From an uncultured Acetobacteraceae bacterium (GTDB lineage: Bacteria; Pseudomonadota; Alphaproteobacteria; Acetobacterales; Acetobacteraceae): a DNA stretch of 64,000 nucleotides. The stretch is taken from assembly GCA_937873205.1 (NCBI GenBank), contig CALMVO010000077.1, forward strand, positions 8,247 through 72,246, given 5' to 3'. The translations under genes and the position numbers were made by a program. Positions 28,140-38,141 of this stretch are shown here, piece after piece. Position 1 is the first letter of the stretch; every line of letters begins with the position of its first letter. The notes beneath the pieces were generated by a model. That model saw nothing but the letters and a program-made list of their open reading frames with translations. It was not told where the DNA came from and made no database searches.

Positions 28140-28262
28140 GAAAGGCCTTCTTTTCTGAAGAAAAGAAGCAAAAGACTTTTGTCACGCTGTCGCGGACTCA
28201 CCCGGAGATCATGAACCTGATGGACAGAAGTTTTTTGGTTCTTTTTTTCCAAAAAAGAACAT
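28140..28262. repeat. AT-rich hairpin pair between polysaccharide genes
   Basis: Two inverted repeats stand out from the GC-rich surroundings: TTCTTTTC-TGAA-GAAAAGAA (28149-28168) and GTTCTTTTTT-TCC-AAAAAAGAAC (28238-28260), with ACTTTTGTCACGCTGTCGCG between. I have the impression this motif recurs in acetic acid bacteria. It could act as a bidirectional terminator. Confidence 0.6.
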
Positions 28263-28272
28263 TCTTCCTGCC

Positions 28273-29301
28273 ATGATCACGGTCTCGATCGTGCTGCGCA
28301 CCCATGACCGCCCGATCCTGCTGGCCCGGGCCCTGTGCGGCATCCTGGGTCAGACCCACGCGGACTGGCGGCTGATCCTGGTCAATGCCGGCGCGCCCGG
28401 CCCGGTGGAGGCGCTGGCCCGGACCTACGCCACCGCCTTCGGCGACCGGCTGACGCTGCTGCCCGCGCCGGACGCGGCTCCTGACCGGGCGGCGGCACTC
28501 GGGCTGGCGCAGGCCGGCGCCGCCGACTGGGTGGCGCTGCACGACGACGACGATGCCTGGCACCCGGACTTCCTGCGCGCCGGGCTGGCCGGCGCCGCGG
28601 CGGACCATGTGGCGGTGGCCTGCCATGGCTGGCGGGTCGAGGAGCGCATGGAGGCGGACGGCGTGGTCGAGGAGCGGCGCGAGCCCGGCTTCTCCGACCC
28701 CTACCCGCTGGAGCTGGCGCGGCTGCTGGGCGGGCCGGGCGTGCCGCCGATCTGCCTGCTGATGCGGGGCGCGGTGCTGGACCGGCTGCGCCGGACGGGC
28801 GCGATCGCGGGCCACGACGCCGCCGGCCTGGCGAGCGCGCTGTTGCTGGAGGGCGAGATCGGCGTGGTCCCGCGCCGCCTGGCCTTCACCTACCGCCGCA
28901 TCACGCGCGCCGGCCCGTATGCCAACCGCTCGGCCGGCCTCGATCGGCGGGATGGGATCGCGGCCACCCTGCGGCGCAACCGGCTGCTGCGCGAGGCCGC
29001 GTCCGGCGCCGCGGGGCCGGCCGGGATCGTCCCGGCGCTCGAGGCGGCGCTGGCCCCGTCGCTGCAGGCGGTGCAGGACCGCCTCGATCGCAACGGCGGC
29101 TGGGGCCACGGCCGCCACGCCGACACCCAGGAGCGGCTGATCCGGCTGGAGGCGGCGGTCGCCGCGCTGCTGCAACGGTCCGACCGGACGCTGGACGCGC
29201 TGACGGCCCTTGAACCGGTGCTGCGCCCGCTGGGCCGGATATGGGACGCGCTGGAACGGCCGCGACATTGGCTCGCCCGGCTGCGCGGCCGGCGCCGGTA
29301 G
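28273..29301 (+). CDS. Family 2 glycosyltransferase
   Basis: A 342-residue cytoplasmic glycosyltransferase with a GT-A fold. The N-terminus TVSIVLRTHDRP is the nucleotide-binding strand, and LHDDDDAWHPDFL (about residues 93-105) is the metal and nucleotide-sugar DxD-type motif. The C-terminal third (about 240-340) is predicted coiled-coil with heptad-like Leu spacing (TQERLIRLEAAVAALL), unusual for a minimal GT2 and possibly an oligomerisation or partner-binding segment. The sugar and acceptor cannot be named. It follows the HAD-like gene. Confidence 0.82.
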   Translation: MITVSIVLRTHDRPILLARALCGILGQTHADWRLILVNAGAPGPVEALARTYATAFGDRLTLLPAPDAAPDRAAALGLAQAGAADWVALHDDDDAWHPDFLRAGLAGAAADHVAVACHGWRVEERMEADGVVEERREPGFSDPYPLELARLLGGPGVPPICLLMRGAVLDRLRRTGAIAGHDAAGLASALLLEGEIGVVPRRLAFTYRRITRAGPYANRSAGLDRRDGIAATLRRNRLLREAASGAAGPAGIVPALEAALAPSLQAVQDRLDRNGGWGHGRHADTQERLIRLEAAVAALLQRSDRTLDALTALEPVLRPLGRIWDALERPRHWLARLRGRRR

Positions 29302-29417
29302 GGCATCGCCGCCCGGCGCGGTCGATGCGGGATCGACATGGTTCGCCGGATCGTCTATCCGGCTCGTCGTGCCGTCGTCAAGGCCGGCGCCCGGCGACCC
29401 CTGCGGAGCATCCCACC

Positions 29418-30554
29418 ATGTCGATCCCGAGCCTCGGCAAGCGTGGGGTGGCATTGCTGCTGGCCGGCGCGGCCGCTCCCGCCGCCGGCGCGCTCGCGGC
29501 GGCCCCGGTGCTCGGTCCGTACGTCAGCCTGGGCGCCGGGGTCGACTTCCTGCAGGACCAGAGCTTCAGCCCTCACGACGGATATGGCCCGCTGGCTCGC
29601 CAGTACACCTTCGACCCGGGGGTGGCGACCCAGGCAAGCATCGGCTTCGGCCTCGGCAACGGGCTGCGTCTGGAGATCGAGGGCGACTACGCCGACGATC
29701 ACGTTCGCGGCGTGCATCTCTCGATACCGGAACGGGCCGGCGGCTACGAACAGCAGTTCGGCGGCTTCGCCAACGTGCTCTACGACCTGCCGCTGCGGCT
29801 GCCGGTGACGCCCTTTATCGGCCTCGGTGTCGGCTATCAAGACATCGAGCTCGACCACGTGAACTCGAGTCGTTACGGCGTCCGCGGTGGCAGCGGCGTG
29901 ACCGTGGACGAGGGCGACTTCGCCTATCAGGGGATCGCCGGCCTGAGCTACCCGATCGGCCTCCTTCGCGGCCTGTCGCTGACCGCGGAGTACCGCTTCA
30001 TCGGCGTGGTATCGCCCTCGGCATTCTACCGCGGGGTGGGTCCGAACGACGTCGTGATCTCCAACGGTCGGCGCCTGATCTACTCCAGCGACGTGAACAA
30101 CATCTTCAATCACGAGGTCATGCTGGGCGTCCGCTACGCCTTCAACACGGCACCCCCGCCGCCGCCGCCGGCGGCCCCCGTCGTTCCCGCCGCCCCGCCG
30201 GCCGAGGCGCGCACCTACCTGGTGTTCTTCGACTGGGACCGCTCGGACCTCACGCCGCGTGCCCGCGAGATCGTCGCCCAGGCGGCGCAGGCCTCAACCC
30301 ACGTGCAGACCACCCGCATCGAGGTCGACGGCTACACCGACAACTCGTCCATCCACGGCGGCGCCCGCGGCGCCCGCTACAATATCGGCCTCTCGATCCG
30401 CCGCGCGCAGAGCGTGAAGGCCGAGCTGATCCGCGACGGCGTGCCGGGCAGCGCCATCGACACCCACGGGTTCGGCGAGAGCCACCCGCTGGTGCCGACC
30501 GGACCCGACACCCGCGAGCCGCAGAACCGTCGCGTCGAGATCGTCCTGCACTGA
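29418..30554 (+). CDS. OmpA-family outer-membrane protein
   Basis: A 378-residue protein. The ATG at 29418 has GGAG upstream and opens a signal peptide ending near ALAAAPV. Residues about 30-240 form an eight-stranded beta-barrel (alternating pattern: PYVSLGAGVDF, ASIGFGLGNGLRLEIEGDY, LTAEYRFIGVV, HEVMLGVRYAF). A Pro/Ala linker (about 245-265) leads to an OmpA C-terminal peptidoglycan-binding domain: LVFFDWDRSDLTPRA, then VDGYTDNS with the ligand Asp, and EPQNRRVEIVL with the ligand Arg. It tethers the outer membrane to the cell wall. It is followed by decayed sequence, so it is likely monocistronic. Confidence 0.88.
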   Translation: MSIPSLGKRGVALLLAGAAAPAAGALAAAPVLGPYVSLGAGVDFLQDQSFSPHDGYGPLARQYTFDPGVATQASIGFGLGNGLRLEIEGDYADDHVRGVHLSIPERAGGYEQQFGGFANVLYDLPLRLPVTPFIGLGVGYQDIELDHVNSSRYGVRGGSGVTVDEGDFAYQGIAGLSYPIGLLRGLSLTAEYRFIGVVSPSAFYRGVGPNDVVISNGRRLIYSSDVNNIFNHEVMLGVRYAFNTAPPPPPPAAPVVPAAPPAEARTYLVFFDWDRSDLTPRAREIVAQAAQASTHVQTTRIEVDGYTDNSSIHGGARGARYNIGLSIRRAQSVKAELIRDGVPGSAIDTHGFGESHPLVPTGPDTREPQNRRVEIVLH

Positions 30555-30557
30555 GCA

Positions 30558-31115
30558 TCATGCCACGGCATCGGGCTACGTCTCGGCAAGCGGGACCGTC
30601 CTGGCGCCATGCGGCTGGCACTGCACCGGCAGCTATGGCTCGGGCGGCGCCGTCCTGCTCCTGGACACCGGATGCCGACACGGCCGATGCCCTGCCCGGC
30701 TTCTCGAGCCTCAAGCGCCCGGCGATCGAGCTATCGTTCCTCGACGGCGAGAACCCGGGCCGCGATCAGGTGGCCGAGATCGTCTCGCGGCTGTTCCCGT
30801 CGAAGCGCCGTCTTGTCGACGACGTTGAACGAGGCAGACCACACTCCCCACGGCCCCTACCCCACCGACAGGACCGCCCGCCGCGACCGGAAGGAGGTCG
30901 ACGACACGACCCCGCCTCACCACGACGGGATGGGCACCTTCAGCAGCCGGCTGGCACCAAGCGCCGGTCCGATCGCGGGAGCGGCCTTCCTCGCCGAAAG
31001 CGAAGGCGTCGACAGCGTCGTGCTCCTGAACGTGCGGCTTCTCCCGCATCTCCGCGCCCTGACATCCGCCATTCTCGATGCCGAGAGACAGGCGCAGGCA
31101 AGCCGGTCCCATTGA
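30558..31115 (+). pseudogene. Decayed coding sequence, family unknown
   Basis: Three stretches look coding but lie in different frames. From about 30560 one frame gives SGYVSASGTVLAP and HCTGSYGSGGAVLLLD. After about 30660 the neighbouring frame continues PDADTADALPGFSSLKRPA and IVSRLFPSKRRLVDD up to about 30830. From about 30925 another frame reads AAFLAESEGVDSVVLL to a stop at 31115. The first two read naturally as one protein broken by a single-base shift. No family was recognised. A strong GGAAGGAGGT sits at about 30890-30899 without a suitably placed start. Confidence 0.4.
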
Positions 31116-31125
31116 CCACCGCCGG

Positions 31126-31791
31126 CTAGCGCCGCAGCAGACGAGCCCGCAGCGGACCGCGCTGCTCCCAGCCGGCCCGCTCCAGCTCCGGGCTGTCGGA
31201 CACCTCCCGCGGGTAGCCCAGGCAGAGATAGCCGATGAAGCGCCAGTCCGGGGGCACCTCCAGCGCCGCCGCCACCGCCGCCGGATCCAGAATCGACACC
31301 CAGCCCAGCCCGATGCCGGCCGCCCGCGCCGCGAGCCACAGCGTGTGCACCGCGATCACCGCCGAATAGGCCGCCGTCTCCGGCATCGTGGCACGGCCGA
31401 GCCCGCTTCCCTGCCCGGGATCGGGATCGGCGAACACCGCCACGTGGCACGGGGCCTCGTCCAGGCCGGCGAGCTTCAGCCGCACGTACTCGACCGGCTG
31501 GGCCAGGGCCGCGGCGGCGTTGCAGGCCTCATGGCTGGCGCGAATCGCGGCACGGCGACGCGGATCGTCCACCGTCACGAACCGCCAGGGCTGGCTGAGC
31601 CCGACCGAAGGCGCGGTGTGCGCCAGCTCCAGCAGTTGCATGAGCAGGCCATCCGGCAACGGATCCGCGCGGAAGCGGCGGACATCGCGGCGCCAGTGCA
31701 GGAGCTGCGACAGCTCCTCCTGAAAGGCGGAGGGGAAGGAAGGCCAGGGCTCTGCCCTGAACCCGTTCAAGGCGGAGCCTTGAAAATCCAT
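31126..31791 (-). CDS. bluB: 5,6-dimethylbenzimidazole synthase
   Basis: A 221-residue flavin-destroying enzyme of the nitroreductase fold that turns reduced FMN into 5,6-dimethylbenzimidazole, the lower ligand of cobalamin. Family features: WRRDVRRFRADPLPDG, TAPSVGLSQPWRF, YVRLKLAGLDEAPCHVAVF, RATMPETAAYSAV (the ETxxYS segment typical of BluB), and GIGLGWVSILDP. ATG 31791 lies 2 bases after the ribF stop (TGAAAATGG), indicating coupling. However, the first roughly 20 residues are translated from a dispersed palindromic repeat and no conserved residue precedes about residue 24, so the true start could be later. It is the last gene after ribF on this strand. Confidence 0.85.
   Translation of the reverse strand: MDFQGSALNGFRAEPWPSFPSAFQEELSQLLHWRRDVRRFRADPLPDGLLMQLLELAHTAPSVGLSQPWRFVTVDDPRRRAAIRASHEACNAAAALAQPVEYVRLKLAGLDEAPCHVAVFADPDPGQGSGLGRATMPETAAYSAVIAVHTLWLAARAAGIGLGWVSILDPAAVAAALEVPPDWRFIGYLCLGYPREVSDSPELERAGWEQRGPLRARLLRR
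31742..31788 (-). repeat. GC-rich palindromic dispersed repeat, copy 3 (partial)
   Basis: It shares GGCCAGGGCTCTGCCCTG and ACCCG with the copy at 43153-43222, then diverges to TTCAAGGCGGAGCCTTGAA, itself a hairpin (TTCAAGGC / GCCTTGAA). It lies inside the 5' part of the predicted bluB frame. Confidence 0.6.
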
Positions 31792-31793
31792 TT

Positions 31794-32720
31794 TCAGGTC
31801 TTCAGGTAGGCGCGGGCGCTCTTGGCGTCGAGCGTGATCTGCGCCTTCAGCGCGTCGAGGCCGTCGAACTTCTGCTCGGCCCGCAGCAGCGTGTGCAGCG
31901 AGACCGACAGCACTTGGCCATACAGATCGCCGTCGAAGTCGAACAGATTGACCTCGAGCCGGCTCTCCAGCGTGTCGTTGACCGTGGGCCGCCGGCCGAT
32001 ATTGGCGACGCCCGGCCACAGGCCGCCATCCGGCAGCCGCACCGTCACCGCATACACCCCACGCGCCGGCTCCAGATGCCGGCCCAGCTGGATGTTGGCG
32101 GTCGGAAACCCGAGCAGCCGGCCGCGCTTGTCGCCATGTCTGACCACGCCCCGCACCGCCCACGGCCGGCCCAGCTCCTCGCCGGCCCGCTCCGGATAGC
32201 CGTCCAGCAGCGCGCGGCGGATGCGCGTCGAGGAGTATGGGCCGCCGGCGTCGGTCAGCGCCGGAACCACCGTAAGGCCGATCCCCAGCGCCTCCGCGTG
32301 CGCGGCCAAGGTCGCCACGTCGCCACCGCGGCGATGGCCGTAGGCGAAGTCGGCACCGCAGGCGAGATGCGTGGCGCCCAGCGCCTCGTGCAGCACCTCC
32401 TGCACGAAACGCCGCGCGGTCAGCAGCGAGAAGGCACGGTCGAACGGGATCTCGAAGATGCGTCCGACCCCCAGAGCGGCCAGGGCGTCCTGCCGCTCGT
32501 CCGACAGAGACAGGCGGAACGGCGCGTCGTCCGGCCGGAACAGCTCGCGCGGATGCGGCTCGAACGTCAGCACGCCCAGGGTGGCACTTGGACGCGCCGC
32601 ATGCAGCGTCCGCAGCAGGTGTGCATGGCCCCGGTGCACGCCGTCGAAGTTGCCAAGCGCCAGGATGGTGCCGCGCGCCTCGTCGGGAATGTCGGTCCAG
32701 CCGGTGTAGCGTGTCGTCAT
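31794..32720 (-). CDS. ribF: Bifunctional riboflavin kinase / FAD synthetase
   Basis: A 308-residue enzyme that phosphorylates riboflavin to FMN and adenylates it to FAD. The N-terminal nucleotidyltransferase half carries LALGNFDGVHRGHAHLL (HIGH-like) and the SSTRIRRALLDG segment. The C-terminal kinase half contains GFPTANIQLG (the PTAN motif) and WPGVANIGRRPTVND, then a VNLFDFDGDLYGQ strand. Length and order are standard for the prokaryotic type. The start at ATG 32720 gives MTTRYTGWTDIPDEARG. The stop is 2 bases from the bluB ATG, so FMN producer and FMN consumer are co-translated. Confidence 0.94.
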   Translation of the reverse strand: MTTRYTGWTDIPDEARGTILALGNFDGVHRGHAHLLRTLHAARPSATLGVLTFEPHPRELFRPDDAPFRLSLSDERQDALAALGVGRIFEIPFDRAFSLLTARRFVQEVLHEALGATHLACGADFAYGHRRGGDVATLAAHAEALGIGLTVVPALTDAGGPYSSTRIRRALLDGYPERAGEELGRPWAVRGVVRHGDKRGRLLGFPTANIQLGRHLEPARGVYAVTVRLPDGGLWPGVANIGRRPTVNDTLESRLEVNLFDFDGDLYGQVLSVSLHTLLRAEQKFDGLDALKAQITLDAKSARAYLKT

Positions 32721-32823
32721 GCCACCGGCGTAGCAGAGACGCCCGGCAGCGCGAACCGCCATCGAAACGGCGGCGTGGCCATGGGGGATGTCAGCGAGCC
32801 CGCGCGATCGATGCGCCGGCAGG

Positions 32824-33144
32824 TCAGCCCGAATGACGCGCCGGCTCGACCGGGACCGACGATGCGGCCGGATAGGGCTGAGCCTGCTGCGGGTAGGGCG
32901 CCGGCTGCGACTGGTACGCGGCGGGCGGCGCATGGCCGACGGTGACACCCTGTGCGACCTGGGGCGGCGGCGGCGGCAACGGCGCGCCGTGCTCCATGGA
33001 CTCGTCCTCGCCCATGTTCTTCTTGAACGACTTGATGCCCTTGGCGAAGTCGCCCATCAGCGTGCTGATCTTGCTGCTGCCGCCGAACAGCAAAAGGACC
33101 ACCGCCAGCACGATCAGCCAATGCCAGATGCTCAAGCTACCCAT
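32824..33144 (-). CDS. tatA: Sec-independent protein translocase TatA
   Basis: A 106-residue pore-forming subunit of the twin-arginine export system. One N-terminal membrane helix ([18 protein letters not shown]) is followed by the conserved [17 protein letters not shown] hinge with the amphipathic helix and [11 protein letters not shown]. The C-terminal half is a Pro/Gln-rich tail starting at a PPPPP run. No tatB or tatC is adjacent, so they must be encoded elsewhere. A predicted Tat-type substrate in this window is the MetX-like protein at 60031. The 103-base gap to ribF suggests a separate unit. Confidence 0.9.
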   Translation of the reverse strand: MGSLSIWHWLIVLAVVLLLFGGSSKISTLMGDFAKGIKSFKKNMGEDESMEHGAPLPPPPPQVAQGVTVGHAPPAAYQSQPAPYPQQAQPYPAASSVPVEPARHSG

Positions 33145-33247
33145 GGGAGACGCCCCTTCCTGTCGATGCGGATGCCGCCGATCGACCGTGACACGGGGAC
33201 GACATGGCGCCGTCCGGCCTCGCATGCAAGTTGTTTCAAGCCGCCGT

Positions 33248-33901
33248 TCAGCCGCGGCGCAGCGCCAGGATCAGCGCGTCGGCCGCCGCCCGGTCCAGCC
33301 CCAGCGCCCGCTCGGCGGTGTCCCGGTCGAAGCCGGCACGGCCCAGCGCCGCCAGCGCCCGGTTGCGCGCGACCGGATCGACCGTCGCAGCCTCCGCCCC
33401 GGCGTCCCCTTCTCCATCGGCATACGGGCCGATCCGGCGGCGCCGCGCCTGCAGCACCGCGGCGGCGAGGTCGGCGTCGGGATCGTTGGGCAGCACGCTC
33501 CGCGCCAGCTCCGGATCGACGCCGCGCCCGGCCAGGTGCGCCAGCGTCGCTCGCCGCGAGCGGCCGCTGCGGGCGAGCGACCGCGCGCGCGCCTCGGCAT
33601 AGGCGCTATCGTCCAGCACGCCGTCGGCGACCAGCCGGGCCGTGACCAGGCGGGCGTCGTCCCGCGCCGTCCGCGATTGCGACGCCACCTGCTCCGGGGC
33701 TGCGCCCTCGGCGCCTGCACGCTGAGCCCAGCGCCGGATCCGGCGGTCCAGCACCCGCAGCAGCCCGGCCTCGGAGACGGCGAACCGAGCGAGATGCGCC
33801 AGCGCCGCCTCGCGCAGCCGGGCGCGGTCCGGTGCCGGGCCGGCGGCGACAGTCCGGTCGCGGCGCGCCGGGAGGAGCTGGTCCTGCATGGCGACGATCA
33901 T
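33248..33901 (-). CDS. recX: RecX-family regulatory protein
   Basis: A 217-residue helical protein that in other bacteria inhibits RecA filament growth. Three helical repeats are visible, including a central [24 protein letters not shown] block (here [19 protein letters not shown]) and [19 protein letters not shown]. An Asp/Ala-rich stretch and the [19 protein letters not shown] repeat follow, ending in [10 protein letters not shown]. The N-terminal part ([16 protein letters not shown]) is longer than in most RecX. Start is ATG 33901 or ATG 33889; neither has a clear ribosome site. It is divergent from argD, and recA is not in the window. Confidence 0.75.
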   Translation of the reverse strand: MIVAMQDQLLPARRDRTVAAGPAPDRARLREAALAHLARFAVSEAGLLRVLDRRIRRWAQRAGAEGAAPEQVASQSRTARDDARLVTARLVADGVLDDSAYAEARARSLARSGRSRRATLAHLAGRGVDPELARSVLPNDPDADLAAAVLQARRRRIGPYADGEGDAGAEAATVDPVARNRALAALGRAGFDRDTAERALGLDRAAADALILALRRG

Positions 33902-34051
33902 GCCGCACCACCGGCCGGCCGGGAACCGGACGCCAGGACGACCGCGCGGGCGAGCCATGACGGGGCGTGGTTTGACTTGAACTTGGACCGGCTCGCATGC
34001 TCGCTTGGCTGCCTTCAACCCCAACGAGCCCGCGTGGCTGACAGATTCCTC

Positions 34052-35280
<1,229 letters not shown>

Positions 35281-35284
<4 letters not shown>

Positions 35285-36297
35285 GCAGCCTGCTGCAGAT
35301 CCCGCTGCCGGAACCGGATGTCGTCGCCGGGCCGGCGCCGGCGCTGCGGCACTTCCTCGACCTCCGCGACCGCGACGCGGCACTGCTGCGCGAGATCCTG
35401 GACGCGGCGGCGGCGATGAAGCGGGCGCATCGGACAGGCCGGCGCGCGCACCCGCGCCGCCCGTTCGACGGGCTGACGCTGGGGCTGATGCTGGAGAAGC
35501 CGTCCACGCGCACCCGGGTGTCGTTCGAGGTGGCGATGCGCCAGCTCGGCGGCGACGTGGTGGTGCTGAGTCCGCGCGACATGCAGCTCGGCCGCGGCGA
35601 GACCATCGCCGACACCGGCCGCGTGCTGTCGCGCTTCCTGGACGCGCTGGTGCTGCGCACCGACCGCGCAGCCAAGCTGCAGGCGCTGGCCCGCCATGCC
35701 ACCATCCCGGTGATCAACGGCCTGACCGAGGTCTCGCATCCGGTGCAGCTGCTGGCCGACATCCTAACCTTCGAGGAGCATCGCGGCCCGATCGCCGGCC
35801 GCGTCGTCGCCTGGTGCGGCGACGGCAACAACATGGCCACGAGCTGGATCGAGGCGGCGGTTCGCTTCGGCTTCACGCTGCGGCTGGCGACGCCGCCCGC
35901 GCTGCGGCCGCGCCAGGACGTGCTGGACTGGGCGGCATCGGAGGGCACTGGGACCGGCCGCGTCGAGCTGGTGACCGATCCGCGCGCCGCCGTGCGCGGG
36001 GCCGACTGCGTGGTCACCGACACCTGGACCAGCATGTCGGACGATCCGGCCGAGAACCGGCGCGGGCGCCTCGAAGGCTATCAGGTGAACGCGGCGCTGA
36101 TGGGCGAGGCCCGGCCGGACGCGCTGTTCATGCACTGCCTGCCGGCGCATCGCGGCGAGGAGGTCACCGACGAGGTGATGGAGGGGCCCTGGTCGGTCGT
36201 GTTCGACGAGGCCGAGAACCGCCTGCACGCGCAGAAGGGCCTGCTCGCCTGGACGCTGGGGGGCGCCGGCTGGCGCGACCTGGCGGAAGCGGCGTGA
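35281..36297 (+). CDS. argF: Ornithine carbamoyltransferase
   Basis: A 338-residue enzyme that makes citrulline from ornithine and carbamoyl phosphate. Key motifs: [12 protein letters not shown] (carbamoyl-phosphate binding), HPVQLLADI with the HPxQ loop, [19 protein letters not shown], and the ornithine-binding HCLPAHRG. The N-terminal extension ([19 protein letters not shown]) is longer than the roughly 300-residue standard. It starts at a GTG overlapping the argD stop, forming an argD-argF operon that covers two non-consecutive steps of arginine synthesis. Confidence 0.94.
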
Positions 36298-36395
36298 CGA
36301 CCACGCTGTCCCGGCCGGCGATCGTCCGTGGCTAGCGCGCCGGACGGACCGCCAGCCCTCGGGTGCGGGGGCTGGCGCGGCAGGAGTCCCGGCCA

Positions 36396-38141
36396 TTGAG
36401 TGCCAGCCGCTCTGTGCGCGCCCGGACGGACGGCCTCCCGGGCGGGCCTCGTCCCGCATCCCGTTCCTCCCGCCCCTTGATCCGGACGCTCGTCTGGGCG
36501 ATCGCCGCATTCGCCGCGTTCGGGCTCCTCGCCGCCGACCGCTTCGCCGTCTCGACCGGCGACTACCGCAATTCCGACGATGCCGGCAATTTCCTGGCCG
36601 GCGTGGAGATGGCGGAGGGCAACTGGCAGCTGCACGGCTGGGTGATGGCGTTCGACAGCTATTACCCGACCGACGTCCTGGCCATGGCGATCCTGAGGCT
36701 GCTGTTCGGCTGGCACCCGATCTTCATGCAGGGCCTGGAGGCGGCGATCTGGGCGGCCATCGCCCTGGTCGGGACCGGCCTCGCCTGCATCGGCCTGCGG
36801 TCCCGGGTCCTGCCCGGGACCATCTCGATCGCCCTGGCGCTGCTCGCCTTCAACCGCTTCAGCCACGGCTGGCGCGATGTCACCATCACCAACATCGGCT
36901 CGCACGGCTCGACCATCCTGCTGACGCTGCTGGCCTTCGCCCTGGTCGCGACAGACCCCGCCACGGCCAGCCCGGCCCGGCCGTGGCGGCGGGTCCAGCG
37001 CCTCGTCGCGTTCGGCCTGATCATGACCGCCGGTGCCATGGCGGACCCGATCTTCAAGCTCGTCGCCTGCCTGCCCATCCTCGCGGTCTCGCTGCTCGGC
37101 ATGCGCCGGCGGCGGGCCTGGCGGCCGGGTGCCACCTGGATCGCCATCGTCGTCGGCGCGATCGGGCTCGCGCACATGCTGCTCAGCCTCGACGCCCATA
37201 ATGGCGGCTTCCACAGCACCTCGCTGTCGGTCACGCTGGCGACGTTCCCGGAGCTGCTCGACCACGCCGCCTCCGCCGCCGAGAGCATCGCCCGCCTGCT
37301 GGGGGCGGAGTTCTTCGGCCATGGCCTGGGCGAGCCCCTGGTCGGCGGTCCCGCCATCGCCCTCCTGCGCGCGCCGTTCGTGGTGATGGTCGTCCTCGCC
37401 TGGGTCTATGCCGGCGGTCGCCTGTTGCGCCGGGTCCAGGACTGGCCGCGGCACCGGCCGGCGCCGCCGGGCGAGGAGCTCGAGCAGCTCCTGTGGTTCA
37501 GCCTGACCCTCTGCATCGCCGGCACCTGCGTCACCACGGTGATCATCAACGAGGCGTGCGTGCGCTTCTTCCTGCCCGCGGCGGTGACCGGCTCGATCCT
37601 GGCCGCCAGGCGGTTCGGGCCGCAGCCGCTGGCGGCCGGATACGGCCTCGTCGCCCTGCTGGCGTCGATCGTGGTCGGCACGCTGCTGATCTCGCGCGAC
37701 CCGCCACGCCGGGTCACGGCCATCCCGGAGATGCACCGGATCATCGACATCCTGGAGCGGCGCGGCCTCCGGCACGGCTATGCCGGCTACTGGGAGGCCA
37801 CGATCGTCACCGCGCTCAGCGACCGGGAGATCACGAGCCTGCCGCTCTACGAGGCGGACGACGGACGGCTGCATCCGCTCGGCTACCTGAGCAACCTCGA
37901 CTGGTTCCGCGGCCCGGCCCGGGACTGGCACGGCCGCGTCTTCTTCATCTCCGACCAGATCGGCCCGATGGACGTCTTCACGGCGCCCGAGGACGCGGTT
38001 CGCCGCGAGTTCGGGCAACCGGTCGAGCGGATCGGCGTCGGCCGGTTCATGATCAACGTCTACGACCTGCCGCCGCATGCGCTGCTGCCGCTGGCGCCGC
38101 AGAACTACCGGGCGAGCATGGGACCGTTCGGCGCCGGGTGA
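36396..38141 (+). CDS. Polytopic membrane protein, possible GT-C type glycosyltransferase
   Basis: A 581-residue protein. TTG 36396 was chosen because it follows AGGAG at 9 bases; an in-frame GTG at 36363 would add 11 residues without a ribosome site. A basic N-terminus is followed by about ten membrane helices (for example ALLAFALVATDP, LACLPILAVSLLGM, VMVVLAWVYAGG). The first periplasmic loop contains STGDYRNSDDAGNFLAGVEM with paired acidic residues, the kind of position where GT-C enzymes hold their catalytic Asp; this is suggestive only. The soluble C-terminus (about 440-580) is periplasmic-looking. It overlaps the convergent next gene by 37 bases. Confidence 0.6.
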   Translation: MSASRSVRARTDGLPGGPRPASRSSRPLIRTLVWAIAAFAAFGLLAADRFAVSTGDYRNSDDAGNFLAGVEMAEGNWQLHGWVMAFDSYYPTDVLAMAILRLLFGWHPIFMQGLEAAIWAAIALVGTGLACIGLRSRVLPGTISIALALLAFNRFSHGWRDVTITNIGSHGSTILLTLLAFALVATDPATASPARPWRRVQRLVAFGLIMTAGAMADPIFKLVACLPILAVSLLGMRRRRAWRPGATWIAIVVGAIGLAHMLLSLDAHNGGFHSTSLSVTLATFPELLDHAASAAESIARLLGAEFFGHGLGEPLVGGPAIALLRAPFVVMVVLAWVYAGGRLLRRVQDWPRHRPAPPGEELEQLLWFSLTLCIAGTCVTTVIINEACVRFFLPAAVTGSILAARRFGPQPLAAGYGLVALLASIVVGTLLISRDPPRRVTAIPEMHRIIDILERRGLRHGYAGYWEATIVTALSDREITSLPLYEADDGRLHPLGYLSNLDWFRGPARDWHGRVFFISDQIGPMDVFTAPEDAVRREFGQPVERIGVGRFMINVYDLPPHALLPLAPQNYRASMGPFGAG

